NCBI GenBank assembly: GCA_021772595.1
Contig: JAJFLS010000408.1
Span: forward strand, 1 to 15,799
Length of the DNA: 15,799 nucleotides
Origin: Opitutales bacterium
Lineage (GTDB): Bacteria; Verrucomicrobiota; Verrucomicrobiia; Opitutales; Opitutaceae
Reading direction: 5' to 3'
Both the position numbers and the translations under genes were made by a program. The notes beneath the pieces were generated by a model. That model was not told the DNA's origin. It did no database searches and saw only the letters and a list, made by a program, of their open reading frames with translations. Below are positions 6,389 through 14,015 of the stretch, piece after piece (position 1 is the stretch's first letter; each line of letters starts with the position of its first letter).

Positions 6389-7906
6389 ATGTTATCTCGA
6401 TCTGCTGATTCCAAAAAGCCCATCCTTGAGATGAAGAATATCGTGAAGTCCTTCCCTGGGGTGAAGGCGCTGAAAGGGGTGTCCTTGGTCTTGCGAGAGG
6501 GAGAGGTTCTCGGGCTCATCGGCGAAAACGGGGCGGGCAAAAGCACTTTGATTAAGGTGCTCGGAGGTGCCCATTTGCCGGACTCGGGCGAGGTGAGCAT
6601 CGAGGGCCGAACGGTCTCGCTTCGCTCTCCCGCGATCTCCCAATCGGAACGGATCGCGATAATCCATCAGGCAATCAGCTTGGCCCCGAACCTCACCGCA
6701 CGCGAAAATCTCTATTTGGGAAAGGAAGAGACGCGTCGCGGTTTCCTCGATCATCGCGGAGAGGAGACGCGGGCGCGGGAGCTGTTCGAGCGTCTTGGGA
6801 TGGACATCGATTTGAAGGCCCGTTGTCGCGAATTGACGGTGGCCGAGCAACAGACCGTAGAGATCGCGCGGGCGCTCGCGTCCGACGCGCGGATCATCGT
6901 GATGGACGAACCTACGGCGGCCTTGAGTCAACAGGAAGTCGACAAGCTCATCGCTATCATTGGCGACCTTAGGAAACAGGGAATCGCTATCATCTATATC
7001 AGCCATCGGCTCGAGGAAGTGCTCGCCCTGGCCGACCGCATTACGGTGCTTCGCGATGGGGAAACGGTTGCCGAGGAATCCGAAATGGCGGGTCTTTCGA
7101 AGGATCAGTTAATCGAATGGATGGTCGGGCGGCCGTTGAATGAGGAGTTTCCTAAACGAGATTCGGCCATTGGCCCGGTGCGTTTGAAGGTGGAAGGACT
7201 TTCGCGAGGCCAAGCGGTCCAGGATGTGAGCTTCGAGCTGCGAGCTGGGGAAGTGCTCGGAATCGCGGGTCTAGTTGGCTCCGGCAGAACGGAGACCGCG
7301 AGGCTTCTTTTCGGAGCGGACAAGGCGGATTCCGGACGCGTGTTTCTGGATGGGAAAGCAATCGAAATGGGTCGCCCGCGCGAAGCGATCGAGCGGGGGA
7401 TTTGCTTGCTCACCGAGGACCGGAAGGACCAAGGGCTGATCTTGATTCACTCGGCGCGAGAAAATTTCGGGCTTCCGAATTTGAAGGCGTTTGTGCGGAA
7501 TTTCTTCGTCGATCAAGGCCAGGAGCAAACCGCGTTCGAGGCGTATGTGGGAAGCCTGAATATCAAAGTCTCCGGGCCGTCTCAAAGGGCGGGAAACCTG
7601 TCGGGCGGCAATCAGCAAAAAGTCGTTCTCGCGAAATGGCTTCAGCGAAATGCGGACATCCTCATCTTCGACGAACCGACCCGCGGAATCGATGTGGGGG
7701 CCAAGTACGAGATCTATTTGCTGATAAATCAGCTAGTCGCCGAAGGGAAATCGGTGTTGTTGATCAGTAGCGAATTACCGGAAGTGATAGGCATGAGTGA
7801 CAGGATTATCGTAATGCGATCGGGACGCATCCAAGGAGAGGTTGAGCGCGGGCAATCGGCGACGCAGGAGCAGCTTTTAGGCATGGCATTGGATTCGGAA
7901 GAATGA
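6389..7906 (+). CDS. Sugar ABC importer ATPase, RbsA/MglA-type double NBD
   Basis: This 505-residue cytoplasmic ATPase has two nucleotide-binding domains in one chain, the usual CUT2 arrangement and length (about 500). NBD1 has Walker A GENGAGKST (45-53), a degenerate signature LTVAEQQ (149-155) and Walker B IIVMDEPTAAL (169-179). NBD2 has the family's degenerate Walker A GLVGSGRTE (294-302), a full signature LSGGNQQ (404-410) and Walker B ILIFDEPTRGID (424-435). This asymmetry is normal for RbsA/MglA/XylG, so the protein looks functional. It energises uptake with the permease, whose ATG overlaps its stop, and the binding lipoprotein at 9317. The substrate is likely a monosaccharide or small glycoside; I do not assign ribose. 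The ATG has no Shine-Dalgarno and follows a pyrimidine-rich stretch. Confidence 0.95.
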   Translation: MLSRSADSKKPILEMKNIVKSFPGVKALKGVSLVLREGEVLGLIGENGAGKSTLIKVLGGAHLPDSGEVSIEGRTVSLRSPAISQSERIAIIHQAISLAPNLTARENLYLGKEETRRGFLDHRGEETRARELFERLGMDIDLKARCRELTVAEQQTVEIARALASDARIIVMDEPTAALSQQEVDKLIAIIGDLRKQGIAIIYISHRLEEVLALADRITVLRDGETVAEESEMAGLSKDQLIEWMVGRPLNEEFPKRDSAIGPVRLKVEGLSRGQAVQDVSFELRAGEVLGIAGLVGSGRTETARLLFGADKADSGRVFLDGKAIEMGRPREAIERGICLLTEDRKDQGLILIHSARENFGLPNLKAFVRNFFVDQGQEQTAFEAYVGSLNIKVSGPSQRAGNLSGGNQQKVVLAKWLQRNADILIFDEPTRGIDVGAKYEIYLLINQLVAEGKSVLLISSELPEVIGMSDRIIVMRSGRIQGEVERGQSATQEQLLGMALDSEE

Positions 7907-9258
7907 GCATGAAGTCTCTTAGTTTTCCGAAGATCCGATTAGGCGACTACGGCATGGCGGTCGCGCTGGTCGCTCTTTGCGCATTGTTTAGCGTGCTCAC
8001 ATTGAAACGGCAGTCAGGCGAAGGCCCCCAGGCAGTCTCGGAAATGGTGGATGTAGTGATGCATCAGATACCATCAACTCTAACGATATTTATTGTCGGG
8101 GCGGCGAATACTGGTTCCGCTGAACTAGCCGAAAGCGTGTATTCAAAAGTTCGGGCCAACGGCCTCGTGAATGCTCGAATGGTTGTGGGCAGCCCGCGTG
8201 ATTTGCGGCTGGCACTGGACGCGTTGGCGACGGAGGGCGGTCAGCTCGGTGGCGTGGTCACAAGCGGAGACGCGGCCAAGTGGCTCGTGTTGGATCAGAT
8301 CGGCGTGAACTATCCGGCGTTCGCCGACTCCAGAATTGCGACACCCAGCGAAAGGCTCTGGCCGGATTTTCTCAAAGCGTCGAACCTCCTCGCGATTGTG
8401 GAGCGCATTGTCGTCATCGCGATAATCGCAATTGGGATGACCTTGGTAATTATCACGGCGGGAATCGATCTTTCCGTGGGCAGCCTGATCGCGCTTTCGG
8501 CAGTGATTAGCGCTTCGGTGGTCAAGCTCCTGGGAGGTCCAGACGCGTCGGGTTGGGCTGTGGCGCTGGGATTTTTCGCTGGCATCGTTAGTTGTGGATT
8601 GATCGGGCTGATGGCGGGCGGGATTGTTTCGCGGTTCAAGGTGGCGGCGTTTATCGTGACGCTCGGAATCATGATGATGGCCAGGGGATTGGCCTTTATG
8701 ACCACGGGCGGCTTTTCCATTGATCAGGTTCCGGACTCCTTTGTCTGGCTGGCCCAGGGGCGATTGGCGGGAGTTCCGAACACGGTTATCCTTTTGGTTC
8801 TGATTTATGGTTTCGCGCATGTATTCATGACGCACACACGATACGGTCGCTATATTTACGCGGTGGGTGGCAATGCTGAGGCCGCTCGATTGACCGGTGT
8901 TCCGGTTCGCGCAGTCATCGCGTTCGTCTACGCCGTTAGCGGGCTCGCCGCCGGACTCGGAGGTTGTTTACAAGCGTCGCTTGTACGGGCGGCTGCGCCC
9001 AACATGGCCAACATGTACGAGCTCTATGTAATTGCGGCGGTCGTCGTTGGTGGCACCAGCCTTTCGGGTGGATCGGGCAGGGTGCTCGGCACCTTGATCG
9101 GCGCGTTTATAATTGCGGTGATTCAGAACGGAATGAATTTGCTCGGCATCCAAAGCTACACGCAGATGTTTACGCTGGGAGGCGTCATCGTGCTGGCGGT
9201 GCTCCTCGATAAAGCGCGACAAAGCGGAGGAATCCGGCAGTTTCTTTCGGGAAGCTGA
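7903..9258 (+). CDS. Sugar ABC importer permease, RbsC-type, with inserted domain
   Basis: This 451-residue inner-membrane permease of the BPD_transp_2/RbsC family is much longer than the usual 310-340 residues. TM1 is at about 17-34. A soluble segment follows at about 37-155, predicted to lie outside the cytoplasm. The canonical body then starts with NLLAIVERIVVIAIIAIGMTLVIITAGIDLSVGS (161-194) and ends with the conserved VVVGGTSLSGGSGRVLGTLIGAFIIAVIQNGMNLLGI. The inserted segment shows alternating beta/alpha character (TLTIFIVGAANT, then AELAESVYSKV, then ARMVVGSPRDLRLALDAL, then GGVVTSGDAAKW), like part of a Rossmann or binding-protein fold. The ATG overlaps the ATPase stop (ATGA), indicating translational coupling. 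A second ATG at 7909 has GGAAG 7 bases upstream and may be the real start. A hairpin spans its stop codon (9254-9291). Confidence 0.92.
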   Translation: MSMKSLSFPKIRLGDYGMAVALVALCALFSVLTLKRQSGEGPQAVSEMVDVVMHQIPSTLTIFIVGAANTGSAELAESVYSKVRANGLVNARMVVGSPRDLRLALDALATEGGQLGGVVTSGDAAKWLVLDQIGVNYPAFADSRIATPSERLWPDFLKASNLLAIVERIVVIAIIAIGMTLVIITAGIDLSVGSLIALSAVISASVVKLLGGPDASGWAVALGFFAGIVSCGLIGLMAGGIVSRFKVAAFIVTLGIMMMARGLAFMTTGGFSIDQVPDSFVWLAQGRLAGVPNTVILLVLIYGFAHVFMTHTRYGRYIYAVGGNAEAARLTGVPVRAVIAFVYAVSGLAAGLGGCLQASLVRAAAPNMANMYELYVIAAVVVGGTSLSGGSGRVLGTLIGAFIIAVIQNGMNLLGIQSYTQMFTLGGVIVLAVLLDKARQSGGIRQFLSGS

Positions 9259-9291
9259 CGAGGATGAATTTCCGAAGTTGCGCGCGTCAGC
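9254..9291 (+). repeat. Inverted repeat across the permease stop / before the binding protein
   Basis: GCTGACG (9254-9260, including the TGA stop) and CGTCAGC (9285-9291) are perfect reverse complements with a 24-base loop. In RNA this would form just upstream of the binding-protein start at 9317, where stem-loops often protect a downstream message segment. No U-run follows at once, though the leader after it is pyrimidine-rich. Confidence 0.45.
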
Positions 9292-9316
9292 ATTCTAGTC
9301 TTTTATCTTCTCTCCT

Positions 9317-10300
9317 ATGGCTGCTCGAATAATCCCTTCTTTTCTTCTATCCCTTATCGCTCTTTTCATCGCCTCTTGTTCGGACTCTCGAACTACCGGC
9401 GAGGACGGCGCGTCTGCCGTCGAAGAACGCGGTAAAATCGGCATGACTTGCATGTCATTAACCAATCCGTTCTTCAAGCTCATCGCGAACGTGATGGAGG
9501 AAGAAGCCGGAAAATATGGATACAAGCTAGTCGCTCTGGATGGAGCCAACGATGGAGCCGCCCAAAACGCGCAGATTTCCGATTTCGTGGCTCAGGGCTA
9601 CGACGCGATTTTCTTGAATCCCGCAGATTCGAAAGCGGCTGCCGAAGGGGTTCGCAAAGCTCATGCCGCCGGCATTCCTGTATTTACCTTCGACATTCAA
9701 ATAGATGACGATGAAGCGAAGGAATTGGTTGTTTCGCATATAGGAAGCGACAATTTTCAAGGAGGGCTGCTGGCCGGAAAAAGCATGATGAAGGCCACGG
9801 GCAATCGAGGGCAGATTGCGATTGTCGGATTGCCGGAAGTGTCGTCGTGCATCCTTCGCGTAGAGGGGTTTAAGGAATACCTTTCGAAGAACGGGAGCAA
9901 TCTCGAGATCGTGACCGAGCTTAACGGCAAAGGAAATCGAAACGAGGGTTTTGCGGTGACGACCGATATCTTGCAGGCGCATCCGGATATCGTGGGAATC
10001 TTCGCGATCAACGATCCCTCCGGCTTGGGCGCCTACGCAGCGGTGGCCAAAGCGAATATGACGGATCAGATTACGATTGTCGCCTTCGATGCATCGCCCG
10101 CAGGGAAGCAAGGGGTGTTCGATAAGAAGCTTTACGATTCGCCTCAGCAATTCCCTCGAAAGATGGCGATCGGGACCGTCCAGTCTTTTATCCGGCATCT
10201 AGAAGGAGAGACCGTCGAGAAACGCATTTTCATCCCGTGCTCGCATTACTACTACGATACTGCGGTCGACGATGAGAGCCGGGTTGCCGAGCAGTGGTAG
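9317..10300 (+). CDS. Sugar-binding lipoprotein of the ABC importer (RbsB-like)
   Basis: This 327-residue substrate-binding protein belongs to the periplasmic-binding-protein type 1 (Peripla_BP_4) family. The lipoprotein signal ends at lipobox I-A-S-C with lipidated C21, so it is membrane-anchored. Lobe 1 begins KIGMTCMSLTNPFFKLIANVMEEEAGKYGY (about 40-69) and continues with VALDGANDGAAQNAQISDFVAQGYDAIFLNPAD, both standard in ribose/galactose-type binders. The hinge and lobe 2 include IGSDNFQGGLLAGKSM and GIFAINDPSGLGAYAA. It captures the sugar for the ATPase and permease immediately upstream and is probably in the same operon (58-base gap). The ATG has no Shine-Dalgarno; the 17 preceding bases are almost all pyrimidines. 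The sugar cannot be predicted from sequence alone. Confidence 0.93.
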   Translation: MAARIIPSFLLSLIALFIASCSDSRTTGEDGASAVEERGKIGMTCMSLTNPFFKLIANVMEEEAGKYGYKLVALDGANDGAAQNAQISDFVAQGYDAIFLNPADSKAAAEGVRKAHAAGIPVFTFDIQIDDDEAKELVVSHIGSDNFQGGLLAGKSMMKATGNRGQIAIVGLPEVSSCILRVEGFKEYLSKNGSNLEIVTELNGKGNRNEGFAVTTDILQAHPDIVGIFAINDPSGLGAYAAVAKANMTDQITIVAFDASPAGKQGVFDKKLYDSPQQFPRKMAIGTVQSFIRHLEGETVEKRIFIPCSHYYYDTAVDDESRVAEQW

Positions 10301-10382
10301 GCAAGTCGATTTGGTAGTTGTTTGGCGCGTGATCTTGATGCAACCTCTTATCGTCGAACGGAACTGCCGATTGATCGCTGCC

Positions 10383-11918
10383 ATGAAAAACTACCTCCTT
10401 GCGCTCATCTCTCTTGCGCTTCTGGCGATGCCGTTGTCGGGTGCCGAAAAGCCGCTTGGACAAGCTCAGGACAAGCCCAACATCCTCTTCATCCTGGCCG
10501 ACGATCAATCGCCGTTTGATTTGAAGGTTTACGATCCGAACTCAATTTTGAATACGCCCTATATCGACCGACTCGCCGCGGAAGGCATGGTGCTCGACCA
10601 GGCGTATCATATGGGCGCTTGGGTGAGCGGGGTTTGCGTACCGTCGCGGCATATGATCATGTCCGGCCGGACTCTATGGCATGCTCCAAACCGTCCGGGC
10701 CGAGACAACAATCCGCATTTCGACAATCCCGAAATGGTGCCTCTCGACATCGCGCGAAATACGATGGCCGCTGTTTTCAATCGTGCCGGATACGATACGA
10801 TGCGGACCTGCAAGAATGGAAATAGCTATGAGGCCGCGAATGCTCAATTCACCGTGCGCCGCGACGCGGATAAACGGGGCGGCACAGACGATACCGGAAG
10901 TGCTTGGCACGGAGAGCAAGTTCTTGATTACCTTGGCGAACGAGAAGCGGAAAACGACACCGATCCGTTCCTGATCTACTTCGGATTTTCCCACCCGCAC
11001 GACACGCGCGATGGCAAGACCGAGCTGCTTGCGAAATACGGAGCGGTCAACCACACCGATCCGGACACGCTCCCTGCAGCGCATCCCAAACAGCCTCCTT
11101 TGCCGGCCAATTACTTGCCAGGGCATCCCTTTCCTTTTCGCCTTCCCGGAGCGCGTGACGAGGAACGCGTTAGCGGAGTCTGGAAAAACCGCGATGAACG
11201 CACCATTCGCAATGAGCTCGGACGCGAATTTGCCTGTAGTGAGAATATCGATATCCAGATTGGCCGAGTGCTTGAAAAGCTTGAAGCTATGGGAGAATTG
11301 GAAAATACATACATCATCTATACCTCCGATCACGGGATAGCGATTGGGCGGCACGGATTACAGGGAAAACAAAATCTCTACGAACACAGTTGGCGCGTAC
11401 CGTTTATCGTGAAAGGTCCTGGAATCGCGTCTGGCTCGAGAGCGCCGGGGAATCTGTACTTGCTCGATACGCTTGCTACTATTTGCGATCTCGCAGGTAT
11501 CGAGGCACCGGATACGAATGAAGGAATAAGCTTCAAACCCGTACTCCTCGGGAAACAGAAGACGATTCGCGATGTTATGTACGGTGTATTCAGCGCCGAA
11601 ACCCGACCCGGATTGCGCAGTGTGCGAAAAGGCGATTGGAAGCTCCTTAAATACGATGTCATGGATGGTAAATATCGGAAAACGCAGCTCTTCAATTTGG
11701 CCGAAAACCCAGACGAACTCATCCCTCAGCATCATGATCCGGCAGTCATTGCGCTGACGGGCTTTGCTCCAAAACCGAATCAGACAAATTTGGCCGGAAA
11801 TCCGAAATACGCTAAAAAGCTTAACGAAATGGAAGCCCTCCTTCTGTCGGAAATGCGTCGCCACGACGACCCCTTCCGACTCTGGAATCAGCCAAAAGAC
11901 GGACTCGATAAAAACTAA
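10383..11918 (+). CDS. Exported sulfatase, choline-/arylsulfatase-like
   Basis: This is a 511-residue formylglycine sulfatase. I chose ATG 10383 over an in-frame upstream ATG at 10272. The earlier start would overlap the binding-protein gene, while 10383 opens a clean Sec signal peptide (MKNYLLALISLALLAMPLSG, likely cleavage before AEKP). Metal-binding DD is at 40-41. Nucleophile C85 lies in CVPSR (85-89), followed by HMIMSG. The second metal site is SDHG at 315-318, followed by GRHGLQGK (K329). The preceding MGAWVSGVCVPSR context resembles proteins usually annotated as choline-sulfatase or arylsulfatase A, but it clearly differs from the sulfatase at 2757. I do not assign a SulfAtlas subfamily. 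It lies 82 bases after the binding protein and 22 bases before the next sulfatase, so probably in one transcript. It needs maturation by a formylglycine-generating enzyme encoded elsewhere. Confidence 0.92.
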   Translation: MKNYLLALISLALLAMPLSGAEKPLGQAQDKPNILFILADDQSPFDLKVYDPNSILNTPYIDRLAAEGMVLDQAYHMGAWVSGVCVPSRHMIMSGRTLWHAPNRPGRDNNPHFDNPEMVPLDIARNTMAAVFNRAGYDTMRTCKNGNSYEAANAQFTVRRDADKRGGTDDTGSAWHGEQVLDYLGEREAENDTDPFLIYFGFSHPHDTRDGKTELLAKYGAVNHTDPDTLPAAHPKQPPLPANYLPGHPFPFRLPGARDEERVSGVWKNRDERTIRNELGREFACSENIDIQIGRVLEKLEAMGELENTYIIYTSDHGIAIGRHGLQGKQNLYEHSWRVPFIVKGPGIASGSRAPGNLYLLDTLATICDLAGIEAPDTNEGISFKPVLLGKQKTIRDVMYGVFSAETRPGLRSVRKGDWKLLKYDVMDGKYRKTQLFNLAENPDELIPQHHDPAVIALTGFAPKPNQTNLAGNPKYAKKLNEMEALLLSEMRRHDDPFRLWNQPKDGLDKN

Positions 11919-11940
11919 AAACGGACCCATAGTTATAACG

Positions 11941-13317
11941 ATGATCTCGAAACTCCTTTATCGCATCGGTTCTGCCCTCCTGTTGGGCTCGATCGCGGCC
12001 TCTGCAGCTTCTCCCAATTTCGTCGTCATTTTGACCGACGATCAAAGCTGGGTCGGCAGTTCTCTCCAAATCAAGCCCGACGATGAGCGGACGAAAAGCG
12101 ATTACTATCGAACCCCGAATATCGAGCGGCTGGCCACGCTCGGAACTCGATTCACACAGGGGTACTCGCCCGCGCCGTTTTGCTGTCCGACCCGCCGAAG
12201 CATCCTGATCGGGCAAACCCCCGCTCGTCATATTTACCAGAAGGACCAGCGAAACTGGACGGGCGCCTATCGGAAGCAATTGAGCATCCCGCGCATGCTA
12301 AAGCAAGCGGACCCGAACTACCGGACGGCGCACTTTGGTAAATGGGACATGCGCTTCGACGACGTCGAACCGCAGGAAATGGGATACGACATCAGTGATG
12401 GACTCACCGGCAACGGAACCGGCGGAGGCAAGGGCAGCGGTGGTCCGTCGGCTAAGGAGGATCCTAAGTTGATTTGGGGAATCACGGAGCGCAGTTGCGA
12501 CTTCATAGAAAATCAGTCGAAAGCGGGACGGCCTTTCTATCTGCAAGTCTCCCACTATGCGGTCCACCTCGATATTTTTTATCGGGAAGAATCATTCAAG
12601 GAGACAAGCGTCTGGAAAAAGGGGAAGAAGCATTCCATGCCCGCGTTCGCCGCGATGACCAGCGATTTGGATACAGGCATCGGATTTCTTCTCGATACGA
12701 TCCAAGCTCTAGAGCTGCAAAACGACACATACATTTTCTTCCTGTCCGACAATGGAGGCCGTAACGGGATTCCCGGTCAGGACGAACCGGAAGAGCATCG
12801 CAATCACCCGCTGCGTGACGGAAAAGGATCCATGTATGAAGGGGGCATTCGCGTGCCTTTCATCGTGGCGGGTCCTGGTATCCAGAAAAACGGTATTAGC
12901 GACGTGCCTGCAACAGGACTGGACATTTTCCCGACGCTGGCCGATCTCGCAGGCTACAAGAAACCGCTTCCCAACGCGTTGGATGGCGGAAGTCTAAAAC
13001 AGATGCTGCTAAACGGCGGACGGGGCGAAGTTAAGCGGAACAACCCGTTTTTCGTTTTCCATCAAGCAGTCGTGCGAGATGCGGAAACTTCCCTGATACT
13101 CGGAAACTACAAGCTCGTGAAGACTTGGGGTAAAAACCGCTTGGAACTTTTCGATATTTCCAAGGACATCGGCGAAACGAAAGATCTTTCCAAAACGATG
13201 AGAGACAAGGCCGAGGAGCTGCATTCCAAAATGGTGGGATTCCTTGAAGAAGTAGGCGCCGAGACGCGCAAGCTTGGCTCGAAAAGCGAAGTCTACGAAA
13301 ACGCGAAACCACTCTAG
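11941..13317 (+). CDS. Exported sulfatase, arylsulfatase (S1_16-like)
   Basis: This is a 458-residue formylglycine sulfatase. ATG 11941 is preferred to the in-frame 11764, which lies deep inside the previous sulfatase gene; 11941 opens a Sec signal peptide (likely cleavage ASA|ASPN, about 23). Metal-binding DD is at 33-34. The nucleophile is C81 in CCPTR (81-85), with Thr in place of the common Ser and a second Cys beside it. GKWDM is at 133-137. The second metal site is SDNGG (269-273), followed by NHPLRDGKGSMYEGGIRVP (288-306). That SDNGG plus PLRxGKGSxYEGGIR pattern is typical of the large arylsulfatase group (S1_16-like from memory). A glycine-rich stretch (GNGTGGGKGSGG, 157-168) is an unusual low-complexity loop. 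It is the last gene of the catabolic run. No clear terminator is seen after it. Confidence 0.92.
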   Translation: MISKLLYRIGSALLLGSIAASAASPNFVVILTDDQSWVGSSLQIKPDDERTKSDYYRTPNIERLATLGTRFTQGYSPAPFCCPTRRSILIGQTPARHIYQKDQRNWTGAYRKQLSIPRMLKQADPNYRTAHFGKWDMRFDDVEPQEMGYDISDGLTGNGTGGGKGSGGPSAKEDPKLIWGITERSCDFIENQSKAGRPFYLQVSHYAVHLDIFYREESFKETSVWKKGKKHSMPAFAAMTSDLDTGIGFLLDTIQALELQNDTYIFFLSDNGGRNGIPGQDEPEEHRNHPLRDGKGSMYEGGIRVPFIVAGPGIQKNGISDVPATGLDIFPTLADLAGYKKPLPNALDGGSLKQMLLNGGRGEVKRNNPFFVFHQAVVRDAETSLILGNYKLVKTWGKNRLELFDISKDIGETKDLSKTMRDKAEELHSKMVGFLEEVGAETRKLGSKSEVYENAKPL

Positions 13318-13392
13318 CGTTTAGCTTATTTGTTTATCGCCCTCGGATTGCCTACAGCAGCCAAGGCCTCAACCAAATGTTGCCCACGGATC

Positions 13393-13434
13393 AAATGGGG
13401 GTAGGACTCGAACCTCCACTTGAAGAGTTGCAAG
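13393..13434 (-). pseudogene. tRNA-like 3' half (possible tRNA remnant)
   Basis: Read on the minus strand, this gives a loop CTTGCAA, then CTCTT, a 5-base variable segment, and a T-arm GGAGG-TTCGAGT-CCTAC (13417-13401), then CCCCATT. The T-loop is consensus with G53-C61, and the spacing matches a tRNA 3' half. The T-stem has one mismatch. I could find no matching 5' acceptor strand (AATGGGG) or sound anticodon and D stems upstream. I therefore call it a remnant or mimic, not a working tRNA. Confidence 0.3.
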
Positions 13435-13668
13435 TCTTTGATAGGCAAGGAACTTGCAGTTGTGCTGTTAAGCCATGCACACAAATAGGCACATCGCGAC
13501 AGGCTAAACCCAGTGTAGCGGGATTATTATGATACATACCGAAATATGAAAGTTAGAGAAGCTATCCAGCGGGTATTCACCCCCGCTCGGGAAAGGTTGG
13601 CAGCCACCCGGAAGCGAACATTGCGTAGCCGTAGTCCAGCGTTAGCTGGATTTGCAGTAATGGCGGCG

Positions 13669-13691
13669 CGAAGCGTATGGAGCGAGCTTCG
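13669..13691. repeat. Hairpin at the intron insertion site
   Basis: CGAAGC (13669-13674) and GCTTCG (13686-13691) form a 6-bp stem with an 11-base loop. An outer GGC (13662-13664) can pair with GCC (13694-13696), so the structure ends exactly at the proposed 5' splice site. Group IIC introns are known to insert beside DNA stem-loops such as terminators and attC sites, which this arrangement resembles. Confidence 0.5.
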
Positions 13692-13938
13692 AAGCCGTGT
13701 GATTGAACCTCGAAAATTTGATGTTCGCTGGAGCCTTCCTGCTTGTGTCAGGGAGGGCAGCACCGATTCGCGCAAAGTAAGTCCATCGCTTCATGCATGG
13801 CAGGCCACGCGCGTTCTGGTCCGGCCGGGGTCGTTGAGCAGGGCAGAGAAGCATTGGGATAGCCTGGGAACCTGTGATAGCCAAGACGTTCTGCCCGCTT
13901 GCGGGCAGAGGCCGCAAACGAGCCGGAGGCGAGGATGC

Positions 13939-13944
13939 GGCTTT
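13939..13944 (+). other. EBS1 candidate of the group II intron
   Basis: GGCTTT pairs with IBS1 GAAGCC at 13691-13696 over six positions (five Watson-Crick plus one G.U). This is the chief evidence for the 5' splice site at 13696/13697. No IBS2/EBS2 pair was found with certainty. Confidence 0.5.
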
Positions 13945-14015
13945 GGCGTTCTTGGCAGTCTTAGCAGCCTCATACTAGCGTTTGAAAGCAGGGAAACTCA
14001 ACCCATGAGGAGCCT

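Larger units (their letters stand above)
13318..13696. other. Noncoding region between the sulfatase and the group II intron (5' exon)
   Basis: No convincing gene is seen in these 379 bases. They contain a tRNA-like T-arm on the minus strand (13401-13417) within a longer tRNA 3'-half-like stretch. An 8-bp hairpin, AGTCCAGC-GTTA-GCTGGATT, is at 13633-13652, and another hairpin (13669-13691) ends just before the intron. A plus-strand ORF from ATG 13546 runs into the intron; after splicing it would end at 15512 with 55 codons, and I do not recognise it. Confidence 0.5.

Noticed and set aside
11764..11940. Long upstream extension of the third sulfatase
   Set aside because: It lies inside the preceding sulfatase gene, and its sequence is the out-of-frame translation of that gene; the signal peptide begins at 11941.
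13393..13500. A complete functional tRNA on the minus strand (Cys GCA or Ala TGC anticodon considered)
   Set aside because: GTGC/GCAC can mimic a D-stem and CTTGCAA an anticodon loop, but no acceptor stem pairs and the anticodon stems have several mismatches.
13501..13700. Integron attC site near the intron, prompted by GTTAAGC-like and GTTAGC motifs
   Set aside because: No paired RYYYAAC/GTTRRRY core sites at proper spacing, and no integrase in the window.
13891..13908. CTGCCCGC-TT-GCGGGCAG hairpin as another REP copy
   Set aside because: It shares only the central GCTTGC with the unit at 6149, lacks the GTAG head, and lies in intron domain I, where a stem is expected.
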